Origin: Maribacter cobaltidurans
GTDB taxonomy: Bacteria; Bacteroidota; Bacteroidia; Flavobacteriales; Flavobacteriaceae
Direction of reading: 5' to 3'
Assembly: GCF_002269385.1 (NCBI RefSeq)
Contig: NZ_CP022957.1
Coordinates: 2,103,001-2,167,000, forward strand
DNA length: 64,000 bases
Positions within the stretch are counted from its first letter, which is position 1. Each line of letters starts with the position of its first letter. Under the pieces are notes generated by a model. The model ran no database searches and had not been told where the DNA came from. It saw only the letters and a list, made by a program, of their open reading frames with translations. Below are positions 1 through 7,725 of this stretch, in pieces. The translations under genes and the position numbers were made by a program.

Positions 1-467
1 ACCTTTATATACTCGGTATACCATTCGTTGTCATGTACATAGTTTTCCTTTACATCCACAATATCATAGAGACTTCCGGTACGTTTCCAATCGGTGTGGG
101 AGTTGTTCACCTGAACTTCGTAACCTTGTGAAGGCCATCCTTCTTCTTGATATTTTGTATGGATGTAAATCCCGGAATTCGCCCCAGGCTTGGTCATTAC
201 GGTAGCCTTGAACTCAAAATCTTGGAACTGATGATCTTCTACTTCCCCATTGTAAAAAAGATGTCCTACATCCCCTTGAACCTTAATGGCCCCGTCCACA
301 ATGGAAAAGCTGGAGGCATTTTTTCCTACTTTCCAACCATCCAAATTTTCACCGTTAAATAGGGAAATCCATCCATCGTTTTTGGAATCGTCTTTTTGCT
401 GTGCGCTGATGTCATAAACCCAACCGAGTTGAGAGACCATAAGGGTAAGGAGGAATATTTTTTTCAT
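1..467 (-). CDS. DUF1080 (3-keto-disaccharide hydrolase-like) secreted protein, 3' end outside window
   Basis: About 155 codons are visible from the ATG at 465-467 to the left edge, so the C-terminus is missing. The protein opens with a hydrophobic signal peptide (MKKIFLLTLMVSQLGWVYD), then reads SLFNGENLDGWKVG, a DUF1080 hallmark, followed by GANSGIYIHTKY and GYEVQVNNSH, typical strands of this concanavalin-like beta-sandwich. The family acts on glycosides and related sugars in the periplasm or outside the cell; the substrate here cannot be told. A second DUF1080 protein lies at 48379-48975. The start follows from the signal peptide; no alternative was seen. Confidence 0.85.
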   Translation of the reverse strand, partial: MKKIFLLTLMVSQLGWVYDISAQQKDDSKNDGWISLFNGENLDGWKVGKNASSFSIVDGAIKVQGDVGHLFYNGEVEDHQFQDFEFKATVMTKPGANSGIYIHTKYQEEGWPSQGYEVQVNNSHTDWKRTGSLYDIVDVKENYVHDNEWYTEYIK

Positions 468-596
468 TTTAAAGTCGTTTATTGGTTTTACCTACAAAGT
501 ATCGAAAAAAATTGAATGTCCGGAATCAATCACAGGAACAATTTCAATGTAAGGTTGAATGCCATTGAGGCCTTTTTTAATAAACGAAATTAACAA

Positions 597-620
597 CCTC
601 TCGACTGCGCTCGAGGTGAC
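597..620. repeat. Palindromic repeat with CTCGA/TCGAG arms
   Basis: The sequence CTCGACTGCGCTCGAG (600-615) has 5-bp inverted arms around a CTGCGC centre and is flanked by CCT and GTGAC. From memory this short palindrome recurs in intergenic DNA of many Flavobacteriaceae genomes; copy number here cannot be checked. It lies in the 311-bp spacer 468-778, where no gene is supported: the only open frame crossing it just translates the repeat. Confidence 0.5.
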
Positions 621-778
621 CGTAGTGATTACTTGATGTCCAGTTGATTTTTCGGAGTTATTCTTCTGGACAGTTTCATGGATTTGCAAGTAACTCGGTA
701 TACACAGAGAACTAAAAATCCAAGAGGATTTTTCAAAAGTGGAGGCTCCATTATTTGGGCCGAGTTATGATGTCGTTT

Positions 779-1627
779 TTATTCCGTTTTTTTAATAACA
801 ACGTTTTGGTAACTATAAGGTATCTCTATGTTTTCTTTATCAAATCTTTCCTTGATGGAGCGCAACAAATCGCAATACATAACAAAGCCATTTGAAGAAG
901 TATCAGAATATGCCCAAGCCTTTAATGTTACGGAAGAGTTACCCAAGGCCACAACCCTGGAAACCACTTCAGGTACATTGTTTTGTATGTCTTCCGGTGT
1001 TCTGTTGTCGATATGTAGAGGGTGTTTTATTATTTCCTCTTCCATTATTTTAAGGGCCTTACCGATATCCGAATCATAACCAATACCAATTTCTATCATT
1101 TTGCAGACTTTCGTTTCGATGAGATTGGCATTAACAATTACTTGCGTGCTTATTACGGAGTTTGGTACGATTACACGATTGTTCTCAAAGTCCCTAAGAA
1201 CTACTTGTCTCAGGTTGATTTCTTCTACAATCCCGGTATAGGTTTGATTAAATGTTATTCTGTCATTGATTTTAAAGGGTTTGAACATTACAATTAAAAA
1301 CCCGCTCATAATATTGCTTAGGGCTTGTTGCGAAGCCAATCCTGCAACAAGAGATAAAATACCTGCACCTGCCAATAATGAATGGCCTACAGTTTTCATT
1401 TCAGGTATTTGTACAAGGGCAAATGAAATTCCAATCAAATAAATAATTGCTGTAACGACTTTTTTGGCAAAAACATAGCTGGTTGGGTCTATGTGCTTCG
1501 TTAGGGCGAGTTTTTTGATATATTTTTCAGATAAATACTTAAAAGAAAAAGCGATAATAATTGTTGCTACTATTATTATTCCGGCAAAGAGTGCCGTTCT
1601 AAAATCTGTAAAAATGGTCTTTATCAT
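779..1627 (-). CDS. MscS-family mechanosensitive ion channel
   Basis: A 282-residue inner-membrane protein of the small-conductance mechanosensitive channel family, which releases solutes on hypo-osmotic shock. The N-terminal half has membrane helices at roughly residues 12-30, 50-70 and 78-105. The last contains the Gly/Ala-rich pore helix (SLLAGAGILSLVAGLASQQALSN) followed by GFLIVMFKPFKINDRI, the classic MscS transition into the cytoplasmic beta domain (about residues 115-270). It is compact, like E. coli MscS, without extra N-terminal domains. The start ATG overlaps the stop of the upstream DUF1003 gene by 4 bp (ATGA), so the two are probably co-translated. Confidence 0.92.
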   Translation of the reverse strand: MIKTIFTDFRTALFAGIIIVATIIIAFSFKYLSEKYIKKLALTKHIDPTSYVFAKKVVTAIIYLIGISFALVQIPEMKTVGHSLLAGAGILSLVAGLASQQALSNIMSGFLIVMFKPFKINDRITFNQTYTGIVEEINLRQVVLRDFENNRVIVPNSVISTQVIVNANLIETKVCKMIEIGIGYDSDIGKALKIMEEEIIKHPLHIDNRTPEDIQNNVPEVVSRVVALGNSSVTLKAWAYSDTSSNGFVMYCDLLRSIKERFDKENIEIPYSYQNVVIKKTE

Positions 1628-2154
1628 AATTTATGTTCAAGCTTTTTTAAAATTTCCAATTGTGCTGCCTGACTTTCAAATAAAGTTTGAATTTGTTCTT
1701 GGATTAGAAGCTCAATTTTCTGGTTCAGTGCTTTTACTTCCAGTTCCGCTTTTAAGTTGATCAAGTAGTCATTTTCAGCTCTTTTTCTGTCTTTTTCCTC
1801 TTGTCTATTTTGGCTCATCATTATAACTGGAGCTTGCAATGCTGCAATACAGGAAAGAATAAGATTCATCAGTATAAATGGATATGGGTCAAAGTTGTCC
1901 TTTACGGGAGTTAAAGTATTAAAAAGAACCCATACCACTAGGATGATAAAAAAGGAAATGATAAAAGCCCAACTACCTCCAAATTTTGCGACCTTATCGG
2001 AGATTGTTTGCCCTCTAGTGAGAATTTCTTTCGGTGGGTTTAACAGATTGTTCGTGATTAAAGTTTCTTCCTCAATTGCTTTCTTAACAATTTCTTGGAG
2101 TTTCTTTATTTGCTCAGATTTAGCCGTTAAAAGCTTGGTTATGTCCTTGTCCAT
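1624..2154 (-). CDS. DUF1003 family membrane protein
   Basis: 176 residues. A polar, coiled-coil-like N-terminus (1-50) leads into two membrane helices around residues 62-84 and 95-116 and a charged C-terminal coiled coil rich in Glu, Gln and Leu. The stretches FGGSWAFIISFFIILVVWV and FDPYPFILMNLILSCIAALQ, then MMSQNRQEEKDR, are DUF1003 signatures. Function is not established for the family. Its 4-bp overlap with the MscS gene suggests an envelope or osmotic role; that is inference only. Confidence 0.88.
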   Translation of the reverse strand: MDKDITKLLTAKSEQIKKLQEIVKKAIEEETLITNNLLNPPKEILTRGQTISDKVAKFGGSWAFIISFFIILVVWVLFNTLTPVKDNFDPYPFILMNLILSCIAALQAPVIMMSQNRQEEKDRKRAENDYLINLKAELEVKALNQKIELLIQEQIQTLFESQAAQLEILKKLEHKL

Positions 2155-2331
2155 TTTCTAATAGTAATTCGGTTTATATACATGTATCTCAAAGGTTCTT
2201 GCACTAACAGTTTCTGATTTCTCGCTACTTAACTGTCAGATTGCGCAATATTTGATCTATAGTCTTACGCTTCAAAATAGCACTGAACCCCCTATAGTTT
2301 ATACACTATTTGGACTGCAGGCTTTTTTAAA

Positions 2332-2772
2332 TTACATAGTTTCAATTTCCTTTTCTAATCTATCAAAATTTTCTTCATTTTTTGGTTCGGCGAAAGGTCG
2401 GATTTTGGAGCACCCTTCAACAGTTTCAAAAATCATTCGAAACGAAATTTGAGTTTTTGAATCCGTAATTTTTTCAAACGCTATTTCCATATCAAATAAA
2501 GGTTGTGAAATCCTTTTCCAACGAATCAGTTCGTTTGGCTTAATAGTTTCAAAAACAGAAGCATTCTCATAGTTGCCTTTTTCAGGGCCATGCATTGTTA
2601 AAAGCCATTTACCACCGGGTCTTAGGTCAAATTCGTGAATGGTATTTGTAAAACCATTTGGTCCCCACCAATTTTTTAGATGGGCAGGATCGGCAAAAGC
2701 TTTATACACTTTTTCTACGGGAAAGTTTAAGATTCGAGAGCTGAAAATTTCAAAATCAGATTGTGCATTCAT
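2332..2772 (-). CDS. SRPBCC (AHSA1-like) protein
   Basis: 146 residues of the START/Bet v 1-like superfamily, Activator-of-Hsp90-ATPase-1 subfamily. FPVEKVYKAFADPAHLKNWWGP near the N-terminus and FDLRPGGKWLLTMHGPEKG are the diagnostic motifs. These small cytosolic domains bind hydrophobic ligands; despite the name most bacterial members have no proven Hsp90 link. It stands alone, in the same orientation as its neighbours, in the minus-strand accessory stretch, and such stand-alone AHSA1 genes are common in mobile cassettes. The 177-bp spacer on its 3' side showed no clear structure. Confidence 0.88.
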   Translation of the reverse strand: MNAQSDFEIFSSRILNFPVEKVYKAFADPAHLKNWWGPNGFTNTIHEFDLRPGGKWLLTMHGPEKGNYENASVFETIKPNELIRWKRISQPLFDMEIAFEKITDSKTQISFRMIFETVEGCSKIRPFAEPKNEENFDRLEKEIETM

Positions 2773-2796
2773 ATGGATAATGCCCGTTTTTTGTTT

Positions 2797-2833
2797 GCTA
2801 GTAACGTCTCGTATACACGGTCGTTTTAAGGCC
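2797..2833. repeat. Short imperfect inverted repeat, attC-like half site
   Basis: TAACGTCTCGTATACACGG (2802-2820) followed by TCGTTTTAAGGCC forms an imperfect inverted repeat with AACG and CGTT ends around a GTATAC core. It lies directly downstream of the beta-lactamase-like gene. On the minus strand its GTATACGAGACGTTA edge resembles the edges of the spacers at 4154-4241 and 8488-8612. It is shorter than a complete attC site, so it may be degenerate or partial. Confidence 0.35.
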
Positions 2834-2858
2834 TTTTATATATTGATGTAAACCGTTT

Positions 2859-4139
2859 TTATTCTTTTGATTGATAGGGAATATAATTTTCCCATTTCCA
2901 AGGAGTGTAGGTATCTCCAATGCTAATTTCCAAAATTTCCTTGAATATGCTCTCCGCATTGTCGCTATTTGATAGCATCACGATTCCAGTCCCTATTTCG
3001 GGAAAGATAATGGTAAAATGCTGGAATCCTTCACCATGTCCCTCCTTGAATGTTCCAAATCCATAGGGTGTTTGTAGCAAACCCCAGCCCAATCCATAAT
3101 TAAGTTGAATATTGTCGTTTTCATTTGACTCTTGAAGGGATAAGGGACCGAATTGAGCCTTGGTTCGAATTCTGAAATTCGGTTTGAACAAGTTTTGTGC
3201 TATTCCTGAATTCGCTTTGTATAGTTTCATCACATGTTGAACAAAAAGCGAATAATCTATCAAGTTGGTTTCCATTGAACCCGCTGCTCCGGCTTCATCC
3301 CTTTTATCCTTTTTAAGGACACCTTGCTCTGCCGTATGCCCATTGCAAAACTTGTCCTCAAATCGTTCCTGCCATAAATAGCTGGTATTCTTCATTTGAA
3401 GTGGCTTAAAAACTTTTTCACTTGCCAATGCTTCTAGTTCTTTTCCAGTGATATGTTCGATAACGTATTGCAAAAGCATCATGCCTTCACCGGAATAATA
3501 GTATTGGGTTCCCGGTTCAAAGTAAATCTTAAGTATTCTGTCGTTTTCAGGATCATTGGGTCTGGGTATCCATCTCCAATTCTGAAAACCGGTGGTATGA
3601 GATAAGCACATCCGCGCTGTAATCTTCTCAAGTCTTTTGTCGTTTTTCAAATCTTGAAAACCACGCCATTTATCTCCGGATTTTAATTCGTAAAGCGGAA
3701 AATCCACGTATTCTTGAAGAGGCTTATCCAAGTCAATGACGTTCTCATTTGATAAAACCGATACCAGATATCCAAAAACGGCTTTGCTCAATGAAGCTCC
3801 ATAGAACGAGTGATTGATCAGCAATGGAGTTTTTCGATCGTAGTTGGCATACCCAAAGGCATTTCTGTAAATAATCTGATTGTCATTAAGGATTGACATC
3901 GCGAGTCCTGTTACTTTGGCTTGGACCACAAGGGAATTAACCTTGGCTTCCAGCTCATTAACTGTTATTTCTGTACTATCTATTCTACTGATTATGGATC
4001 TGGTAGAATCCTTGAGAACCTCAGCATCGTGGACGAGCTGTTCTTTCATGAAGCGATCAGATTCCTCTTTGGAAGTGCATGATACAAGAATGGCTATGAC
4101 ACTTAAAAGAACTATGCCCAAGTGAGGTGCTTTGCTCAT
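2859..4139 (-). CDS. Serine beta-lactamase-like lipoprotein (class C/PBP4-like fold)
   Basis: 426 residues. A type II signal with lipobox LVSC places the acylated Cys at residue 21, so it is a lipoprotein. The catalytic SxxK is at 116-119 (SLSK), the second motif is YSG at 215-217 instead of the usual YxN, and the third is HGEG around 368-371 in place of KTG. This pattern fits the broad Beta-lactamase Pfam family (esterases, D-aminopeptidases, PBP4*-like) better than true AmpC, so antibiotic resistance should not be assumed. Residues 30-75 form a predicted coiled coil between the lipid anchor and the enzyme domain. Confidence 0.9.
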   Translation of the reverse strand: MSKAPHLGIVLLSVIAILVSCTSKEESDRFMKEQLVHDAEVLKDSTRSIISRIDSTEITVNELEAKVNSLVVQAKVTGLAMSILNDNQIIYRNAFGYANYDRKTPLLINHSFYGASLSKAVFGYLVSVLSNENVIDLDKPLQEYVDFPLYELKSGDKWRGFQDLKNDKRLEKITARMCLSHTTGFQNWRWIPRPNDPENDRILKIYFEPGTQYYYSGEGMMLLQYVIEHITGKELEALASEKVFKPLQMKNTSYLWQERFEDKFCNGHTAEQGVLKKDKRDEAGAAGSMETNLIDYSLFVQHVMKLYKANSGIAQNLFKPNFRIRTKAQFGPLSLQESNENDNIQLNYGLGWGLLQTPYGFGTFKEGHGEGFQHFTIIFPEIGTGIVMLSNSDNAESIFKEILEISIGDTYTPWKWENYIPYQSKE

Positions 4140-4153
4140 GATTTGAATTTTTT

Positions 4154-4241
4154 ATAACGGTTTTGAGTATGCCTCATGGCATTTCTTAAGAACTTTCCTA
4201 TCAGTAGCTCATCCGTCATAAGCCATATGCTTTGTTATGCC
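4154..4241. repeat. attC-like imperfect inverted repeat
   Basis: The 88-bp spacer element starts ATAACGGTTTTGAGTATG and ends GCCATATGCTTTGTTATGCC. The AAC/GTT ends and the TATG-rich arms can pair imperfectly around a central loop, the layout of simple integron attC sites. It sits just downstream of the DUF4440 gene and upstream of the beta-lactamase gene, both on the minus strand, matching an ORF-then-attC order. Confidence 0.45.
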
Positions 4242-4271
4242 TTCACTTTTATATCGTACTAATTGCCTGGG

Positions 4272-4712
4272 CTATTCACTAACTATTCTGGATGACTGTC
4301 TTGCCGCCAACTGCCATACATTTTTATTTTTTATCCAAACATTGGTGAATCTCCTCGGTATCCATTCCTCATGGTTGGGATTCATATTAGAAGGCTGTTG
4401 TAGCTCTTTACCCATTACAATCGCAATGTCTTGATTGAATGTTATATTTTCAATGATTCGTTTGACTGCGGGAAATTTATGTCCACTTTTCATAAGCGCT
4501 ACAATATCTTTGGGAGTAACGATTTTTCCATTGGGATTGTTTACAACATAGTTTTCGGACCATATTTCCAGCAATGAGGAGGTGTCTCCACTATCGAGCA
4601 ATTCTGTCCAATGTTTTTCTAATCGTCTGATTTCAATTTCATCGCTAGATTGTCCAAAAGCAACTGTACTGATTAGGGTACAATTGATTAAGAAGAAATA
4701 TATTGTTTTCAT
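4272..4712 (-). CDS. Secreted DUF4440 / SnoaL-like (NTF2 fold) protein
   Basis: 146 residues. A signal peptide (about residues 1-20, ending VAFG-QS) precedes a DUF4440 domain: EIRRLEKHWTELLDSGDTSSL followed by IWSENYVVNNPNGKIVTPK, a typical opening helix and strand of the NTF2-like cone fold. The end, TNVWIKNKNVWQLAARQSS, is the usual final strand (W-x-L-x-x-x-Q). The family includes ligand-binding and small isomerase-like proteins; no catalytic role can be given. It is followed by an attC-like element. Confidence 0.85.
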   Translation of the reverse strand: MKTIYFFLINCTLISTVAFGQSSDEIEIRRLEKHWTELLDSGDTSSLLEIWSENYVVNNPNGKIVTPKDIVALMKSGHKFPAVKRIIENITFNQDIAIVMGKELQQPSNMNPNHEEWIPRRFTNVWIKNKNVWQLAARQSSRIVSE

Positions 4713-4745
4713 AATTCAAATATTAAGAGGTTAGATTTTTAGTTC

Positions 4746-5116
4746 TTATTGTTGCGTTTTTTCTATTCCGCAATATACATTCGGGTTATGTTTCTCCATA
4801 TAAATTTCTGGCTTGGGCAGTTTGGTAAATCCATATTTTTCATAAAGCCATTCTGCGGTATCCGTTAATAAAATCCAGCGTCTTAATCCCTGAAGTTTAG
4901 GATGTTCCATTATTTCATGTATCAACCATTTACTTAAACCCTTTCCCCTATATTCCTTTAGAACATAAACATCCCCTAAATACGCAATAGTTGCATAGTC
5001 CGAAATTATTCTGGCAAAGCCAATTTGCTTGTTTTGGTAATATAGCCCAAAATATCCAACTTATCCTTGTCCGTTGAAATGGTATAGTCATTTCTATGTG
5101 CTTCCCTAATTTTCAT
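4746..5116 (-). pseudogene. GNAT acetyltransferase, broken by internal deletion and frameshift
   Basis: From the ATG at 5114-5116 the frame reads MKIREAHRNDYTISTDKDKL, a normal GNAT opening, then runs to a stop after about 35 codons. A different frame from about residue 20 on reads YFGLYYQNKQIGFARIISDY, then GDVYVLKEYRGKGLSKWLIH (the acetyl-CoA-binding RGKGL loop) and EWLYEKYGFTKLPKPEIYME, ending at the stop 4746-4748. The two parts are joined with the usual 25-30-residue link (a 'hkfLsesYWa' region in homologues) missing. A deletion that is not a multiple of three explains both the gap and the frame change. The product is presumably non-functional. Confidence 0.8.
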
Positions 5117-5192
5117 TACAGTTGATTTTAATTTGGAATAACCACCAGTATAGAAGCAGTAGCGGATGAGTACGCTTACTTTTCGGATAGAA

Positions 5193-5262
5193 AGTTACGT
5201 ATTAAAAGCGATAACGATTCAAGTTTACACAAGAGTCGCTATTGCTTTCATAAGAGGTTAGC
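5193..5262. repeat. Imperfect hairpin, possible attC-like element
   Basis: AAAGCGATAACG (5205-5216) pairs with CGCTATTGCTTT (5237-5248) with two mismatches, with further partial pairing outward to about 5193 and 5262, where GGTTAGCG follows. It lies just downstream of the DoxX gene. It shares the general shape, but little sequence, with the other spacers. Confidence 0.3.
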
Positions 5263-5273
5263 GATCCGGGCTT

Positions 5274-5729
5274 TTATCTTTTTCTGATTGCTGACAAATA
5301 AGTCCAACCAATGAAAACAAGTTGTAGCGGGATTCTAAACCACAAATACGTTGGTCCATTTCCATCAAAAGTTTCCTTTTGGAAGTCAATGTGTTTTGCG
5401 GCTGCATAAATGTTTGCAGGAAGTAAGAGAATGAAAAATAAGATTAAAAGCCATCCTGTCAATACTCTAAAATTCGGAATACATAATCCAATAGCCGCGA
5501 CAATTTCAAGAATGCCCGTCAAGTAAATGGTTTCTGTTTTGAATGGAATAAATTCGGGCAACATCATTGACATTCCTTTTGTAAAAGCAAAGTGTGCGGT
5601 TGCCGTAAACACGAGCATTACTGACATAGCAATGCGCCCTGATAGCGCAAATTGAAAGTTGCCGCGAACAATCTTTGTTGTCAAGAGGGAAACGGCAAAT
5701 ACGGAAAGTAAAACGATTAGAGGCTTCAT
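5274..5729 (-). CDS. DoxX-like four-helix membrane protein
   Basis: 151 residues with four hydrophobic segments (about 3-18, 30-50, 66-84 and 90-110, with another at 130-147). SGRIAMSVMLVFTATAHFAF and YLTGILEIVAAIGLCIPNFR match DoxX-like proteins, inner-membrane proteins of uncertain role often linked with oxidative or thiol stress. It is the last gene of the Crp/Fnr-darcynin-SDR-DoxX run, 21 bp after the SDR gene, so it is probably transcribed with it. Confidence 0.82.
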   Translation of the reverse strand: MKPLIVLLSVFAVSLLTTKIVRGNFQFALSGRIAMSVMLVFTATAHFAFTKGMSMMLPEFIPFKTETIYLTGILEIVAAIGLCIPNFRVLTGWLLILFFILLLPANIYAAAKHIDFQKETFDGNGPTYLWFRIPLQLVFIGWTYLSAIRKR

Positions 5730-5750
5730 AGTGAGCTGGTTTTCAATTTA

Positions 5751-6485
5751 TTATTTATTCTTCATAAGGCTGTCGGCAAGTTTGGGTGAAAGTCTACTGA
5801 TATATTTCAACAACTTCGTTTTGCCGATATAACTTTCGAATCGGTCCTTTTTAAAATTGCGGAAAAATTCATCGGTTAGTTGTTCAGGTGAAATTTTTGA
5901 TGTATTCCTTCCTGCTGTCATGGGGGTATCTACCAGAGCTGGGATGATTTCAAAAACCTTTGTATCCGTGTGTTTTAACTGGTAGCGCAAAGTCTTACTG
6001 AAACTATGGATAGCGGATTTACTGGCACAATACACCGAAGCCGATTTTTTAGGGGCCATGAAAAGTCCGCTACTGACATTGACTATGGCACTGTTTTTAT
6101 TTTTCAGCAACAAGGGGAGAAGCAAACCTGTCAGTTGTATGGGAGCAGTGATGTTTGTGGCAACTTCGTAGTTTATTTTGTAAGTCAGTTCTGGTTCTTC
6201 CACAAAATTGTAATTGTACTGAACGGCGGCATTGTTTATCAGAATGTTCAGGTCCACATGTTTTTGTTTCATAAACAAAACAAGCTCGTCTAATGAATTT
6301 TGGTCCGTTAAATCGCCGGAAAAAGTTATGATTTCAGGGAATGTTGCCTTCACACGTTGCAACTTTTCTTTGTTACGCCCTGTAATAATGACTTTGTTAT
6401 GGAGCTCCAAAAAACGTTTTGCCAAGGCCAACCCAATGCCGGATGAACCGCCGGTAATTAAAACGGTGTTTCCTGTCGTTATCAT
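5751..6485 (-). CDS. SDR family NAD(P)-dependent oxidoreductase
   Basis: 244 residues, a classical short-chain dehydrogenase. The Rossmann motif TGGSSGIG is at 11-18, NNAA at 84-87, the catalytic Ser at 138/139 (VNVSSG), and YCASK at 152-156 supplies the Tyr and Lys. The closest recalled type is DltE-like oxidoreductases; the substrate is unknown. The start ATG overlaps the darcynin stop by 4 bp (ATGA). An Arg after the third strand (TGRNK, 35-39) favours NADP(H). Confidence 0.92.
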   Translation of the reverse strand: MITTGNTVLITGGSSGIGLALAKRFLELHNKVIITGRNKEKLQRVKATFPEIITFSGDLTDQNSLDELVLFMKQKHVDLNILINNAAVQYNYNFVEEPELTYKINYEVATNITAPIQLTGLLLPLLLKNKNSAIVNVSSGLFMAPKKSASVYCASKSAIHSFSKTLRYQLKHTDTKVFEIIPALVDTPMTAGRNTSKISPEQLTDEFFRNFKKDRFESYIGKTKLLKYISRLSPKLADSLMKNK

Positions 6486-6907
6486 TGTTTTTCCTTTTTA
6501 AACTGGTCGTTAAAATCCTCAAACAGGTTCTCTTGTCCCACAATGATATCCTTAATTTCAAAATAGGGTGTACCATACACCTTCGTGTCTCGAAGCAATT
6601 CGATAAACAATTTGTAATCGTCCAAATCTGAAGTGCTTACTATCATGAAATCCGACACAGAAGCATGAAAATACTCACTGTCAAACAATTGAACGTTTAC
6701 GGTTTTGCTTACCCTGACGAAGATTGGCGTTAGTTCTTTTTCTACAAATTCGCTTCGCTTCTCTCTGTTTAAAGTAAGCCATTGGGGCGTTGCGTTCATC
6801 AATACCAAAATGGTGTAGGGTTTCTGATGTTTCATATCACGTTGTTTTGTTTGGGAATTGGCATTTAGGGAAAATGCCATGATTAACATTAAGATTAGTT
6901 GCTTCAT
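6482..6907 (-). CDS. Darcynin-family protein with signal peptide
   Basis: 141 residues. A signal peptide (1-19, ending LNANSQ) is followed by a domain with YTILVLMNATPQWLTLNREK at the start and VQLFDSEYFHASVSDFMIVS in the middle, resembling the darcynin family (small proteins of unknown function). I recognise it from the order W-L-x-L...R...D-x-E-x-x...Y-F-E-I; a profile search would settle it. It sits between a Crp/Fnr regulator and an SDR, with a 4-bp overlap to the latter. Confidence 0.65.
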   Translation of the reverse strand: MKQLILMLIMAFSLNANSQTKQRDMKHQKPYTILVLMNATPQWLTLNREKRSEFVEKELTPIFVRVSKTVNVQLFDSEYFHASVSDFMIVSTSDLDDYKLFIELLRDTKVYGTPYFEIKDIIVGQENLFEDFNDQFKKEKQ

Positions 6908-6982
6908 TTTGCCTTGTATCTAATGGATACTGCAAAACTGGAGAAACCAAAATCCAATTGCATTTACATAGGTTGATAAATG

Positions 6983-7558
6983 CTACTTTCCGGATAATTT
7001 CCTTCTGACACGGCTAAGTTGTGTTGGCGTAATTCCAAGGTAGGAAGCTATATGGTATTGCGGAACGAGTTGTTCCAACTGAGGAAAGTCCCTTTGGAAA
7101 ATTTGATAGCGTTTTTCGGCGTCCAGTAACACGATTTCAATTTCCCGCTGTTCTTTCTGCACAAAAAATTGTTCGGCTAAAATCCTGGCACCACGTTCAA
7201 TATCAGGGCAGGTTTCGTACAAGTTTTGAATGTCTATAAACTTTGCAACCTGTATGTTACAGTCGGTTAACGCCTGTTGAATAATTTGATTGGGCGCACC
7301 TGTTATGAGTGAAGCATAACCGCCAATAAAGCATGGGTTTACAAAAAAATGTTTATTGTATTCAATGCCCTCATTATTTCTGTAAAAAGCTCGAATAACG
7401 CCACGTTCTAAAAAACCGATTTCTTTAGCTGTTATTCCCTGTGTAATGAAGTAGTCGCCTTTTTTCAAAACTTTGGGATGGAACAATGCCGAAAACTGAC
7501 TCATACTTTCGGGCGAAATAGAAGTCAAACTATTGAAGAATGTTTTTAAATCGGTCAT
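6983..7558 (-). CDS. Crp/Fnr family transcriptional regulator
   Basis: 191 residues. The cyclic-nucleotide-binding-like beta-barrel covers about residues 20-115 (VLKKGDYFITQGITAKEIGF, then a GVIRAFY strand), and a short DNA-binding region at the C-terminus reads PQYHIASYLGITPTQLSRVR. The canonical cAMP-binding RxS phosphate cassette is not evident, as is usual for Bacteroidota members of this family, so the ligand is unknown. It heads the operon with darcynin, SDR and DoxX genes, 75 bp apart, and probably controls it. Confidence 0.9.
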   Translation of the reverse strand: MTDLKTFFNSLTSISPESMSQFSALFHPKVLKKGDYFITQGITAKEIGFLERGVIRAFYRNNEGIEYNKHFFVNPCFIGGYASLITGAPNQIIQQALTDCNIQVAKFIDIQNLYETCPDIERGARILAEQFFVQKEQREIEIVLLDAEKRYQIFQRDFPQLEQLVPQYHIASYLGITPTQLSRVRRKLSGK

Positions 7559-7593
7559 TGTTTATTTTGGACACGCTGTCTTTTTAGCGAAAA

Positions 7594-7720
7594 CGCTAAC
7601 GTCTCCGGCTATGGCCCGACTCCTCGATGCCCCGAACCTCCCCAGGAATGATTTATAATCTCTAAAGTAGGAAAAATTACCCAAGCCTTGGCTGGCGTTG
7701 GGCTATAGTCGATGTTGTAC
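7594..7720. repeat. attC-like imperfect inverted repeat
   Basis: The left arm AACGTCTCCGGCTATGGCCC (7598-7617) and the right arm GGGCTATAGTCGATGTT (7700-7716) pair as AAC-x-TC...CTAT-x-GCCC with a three-base bulge on one side, which is how attC arms fold. Outer ends are GCTAAC and GTTGTAC. The 127-bp element fills the spacer just downstream of the DUF6090 gene. It is more GC-rich than the genes beside it. This is the best-formed of the five spacer elements. Confidence 0.5.
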
Positions 7721-7725
7721 TTTCG

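Noticed and set aside
492..689. 65-residue minus-strand frame in the first spacer
   Set aside because: It only translates the palindromic repeat and its flanks and has no family likeness or start signal.
2155..2331. Sixth attC-like spacer
   Set aside because: Only an isolated GTTAGTG end is seen; no pairing arms.
2859..4139. AmpC-type resistance enzyme
   Set aside because: Motifs YSG and HGEG differ from YxN and KTG, so a generic beta-lactamase-fold hydrolase is the safer call.
7559..7725. Small ORF in the GC-richer spacer after DUF6090
   Set aside because: No start with a signal; the sequence is better explained by the inverted repeat.
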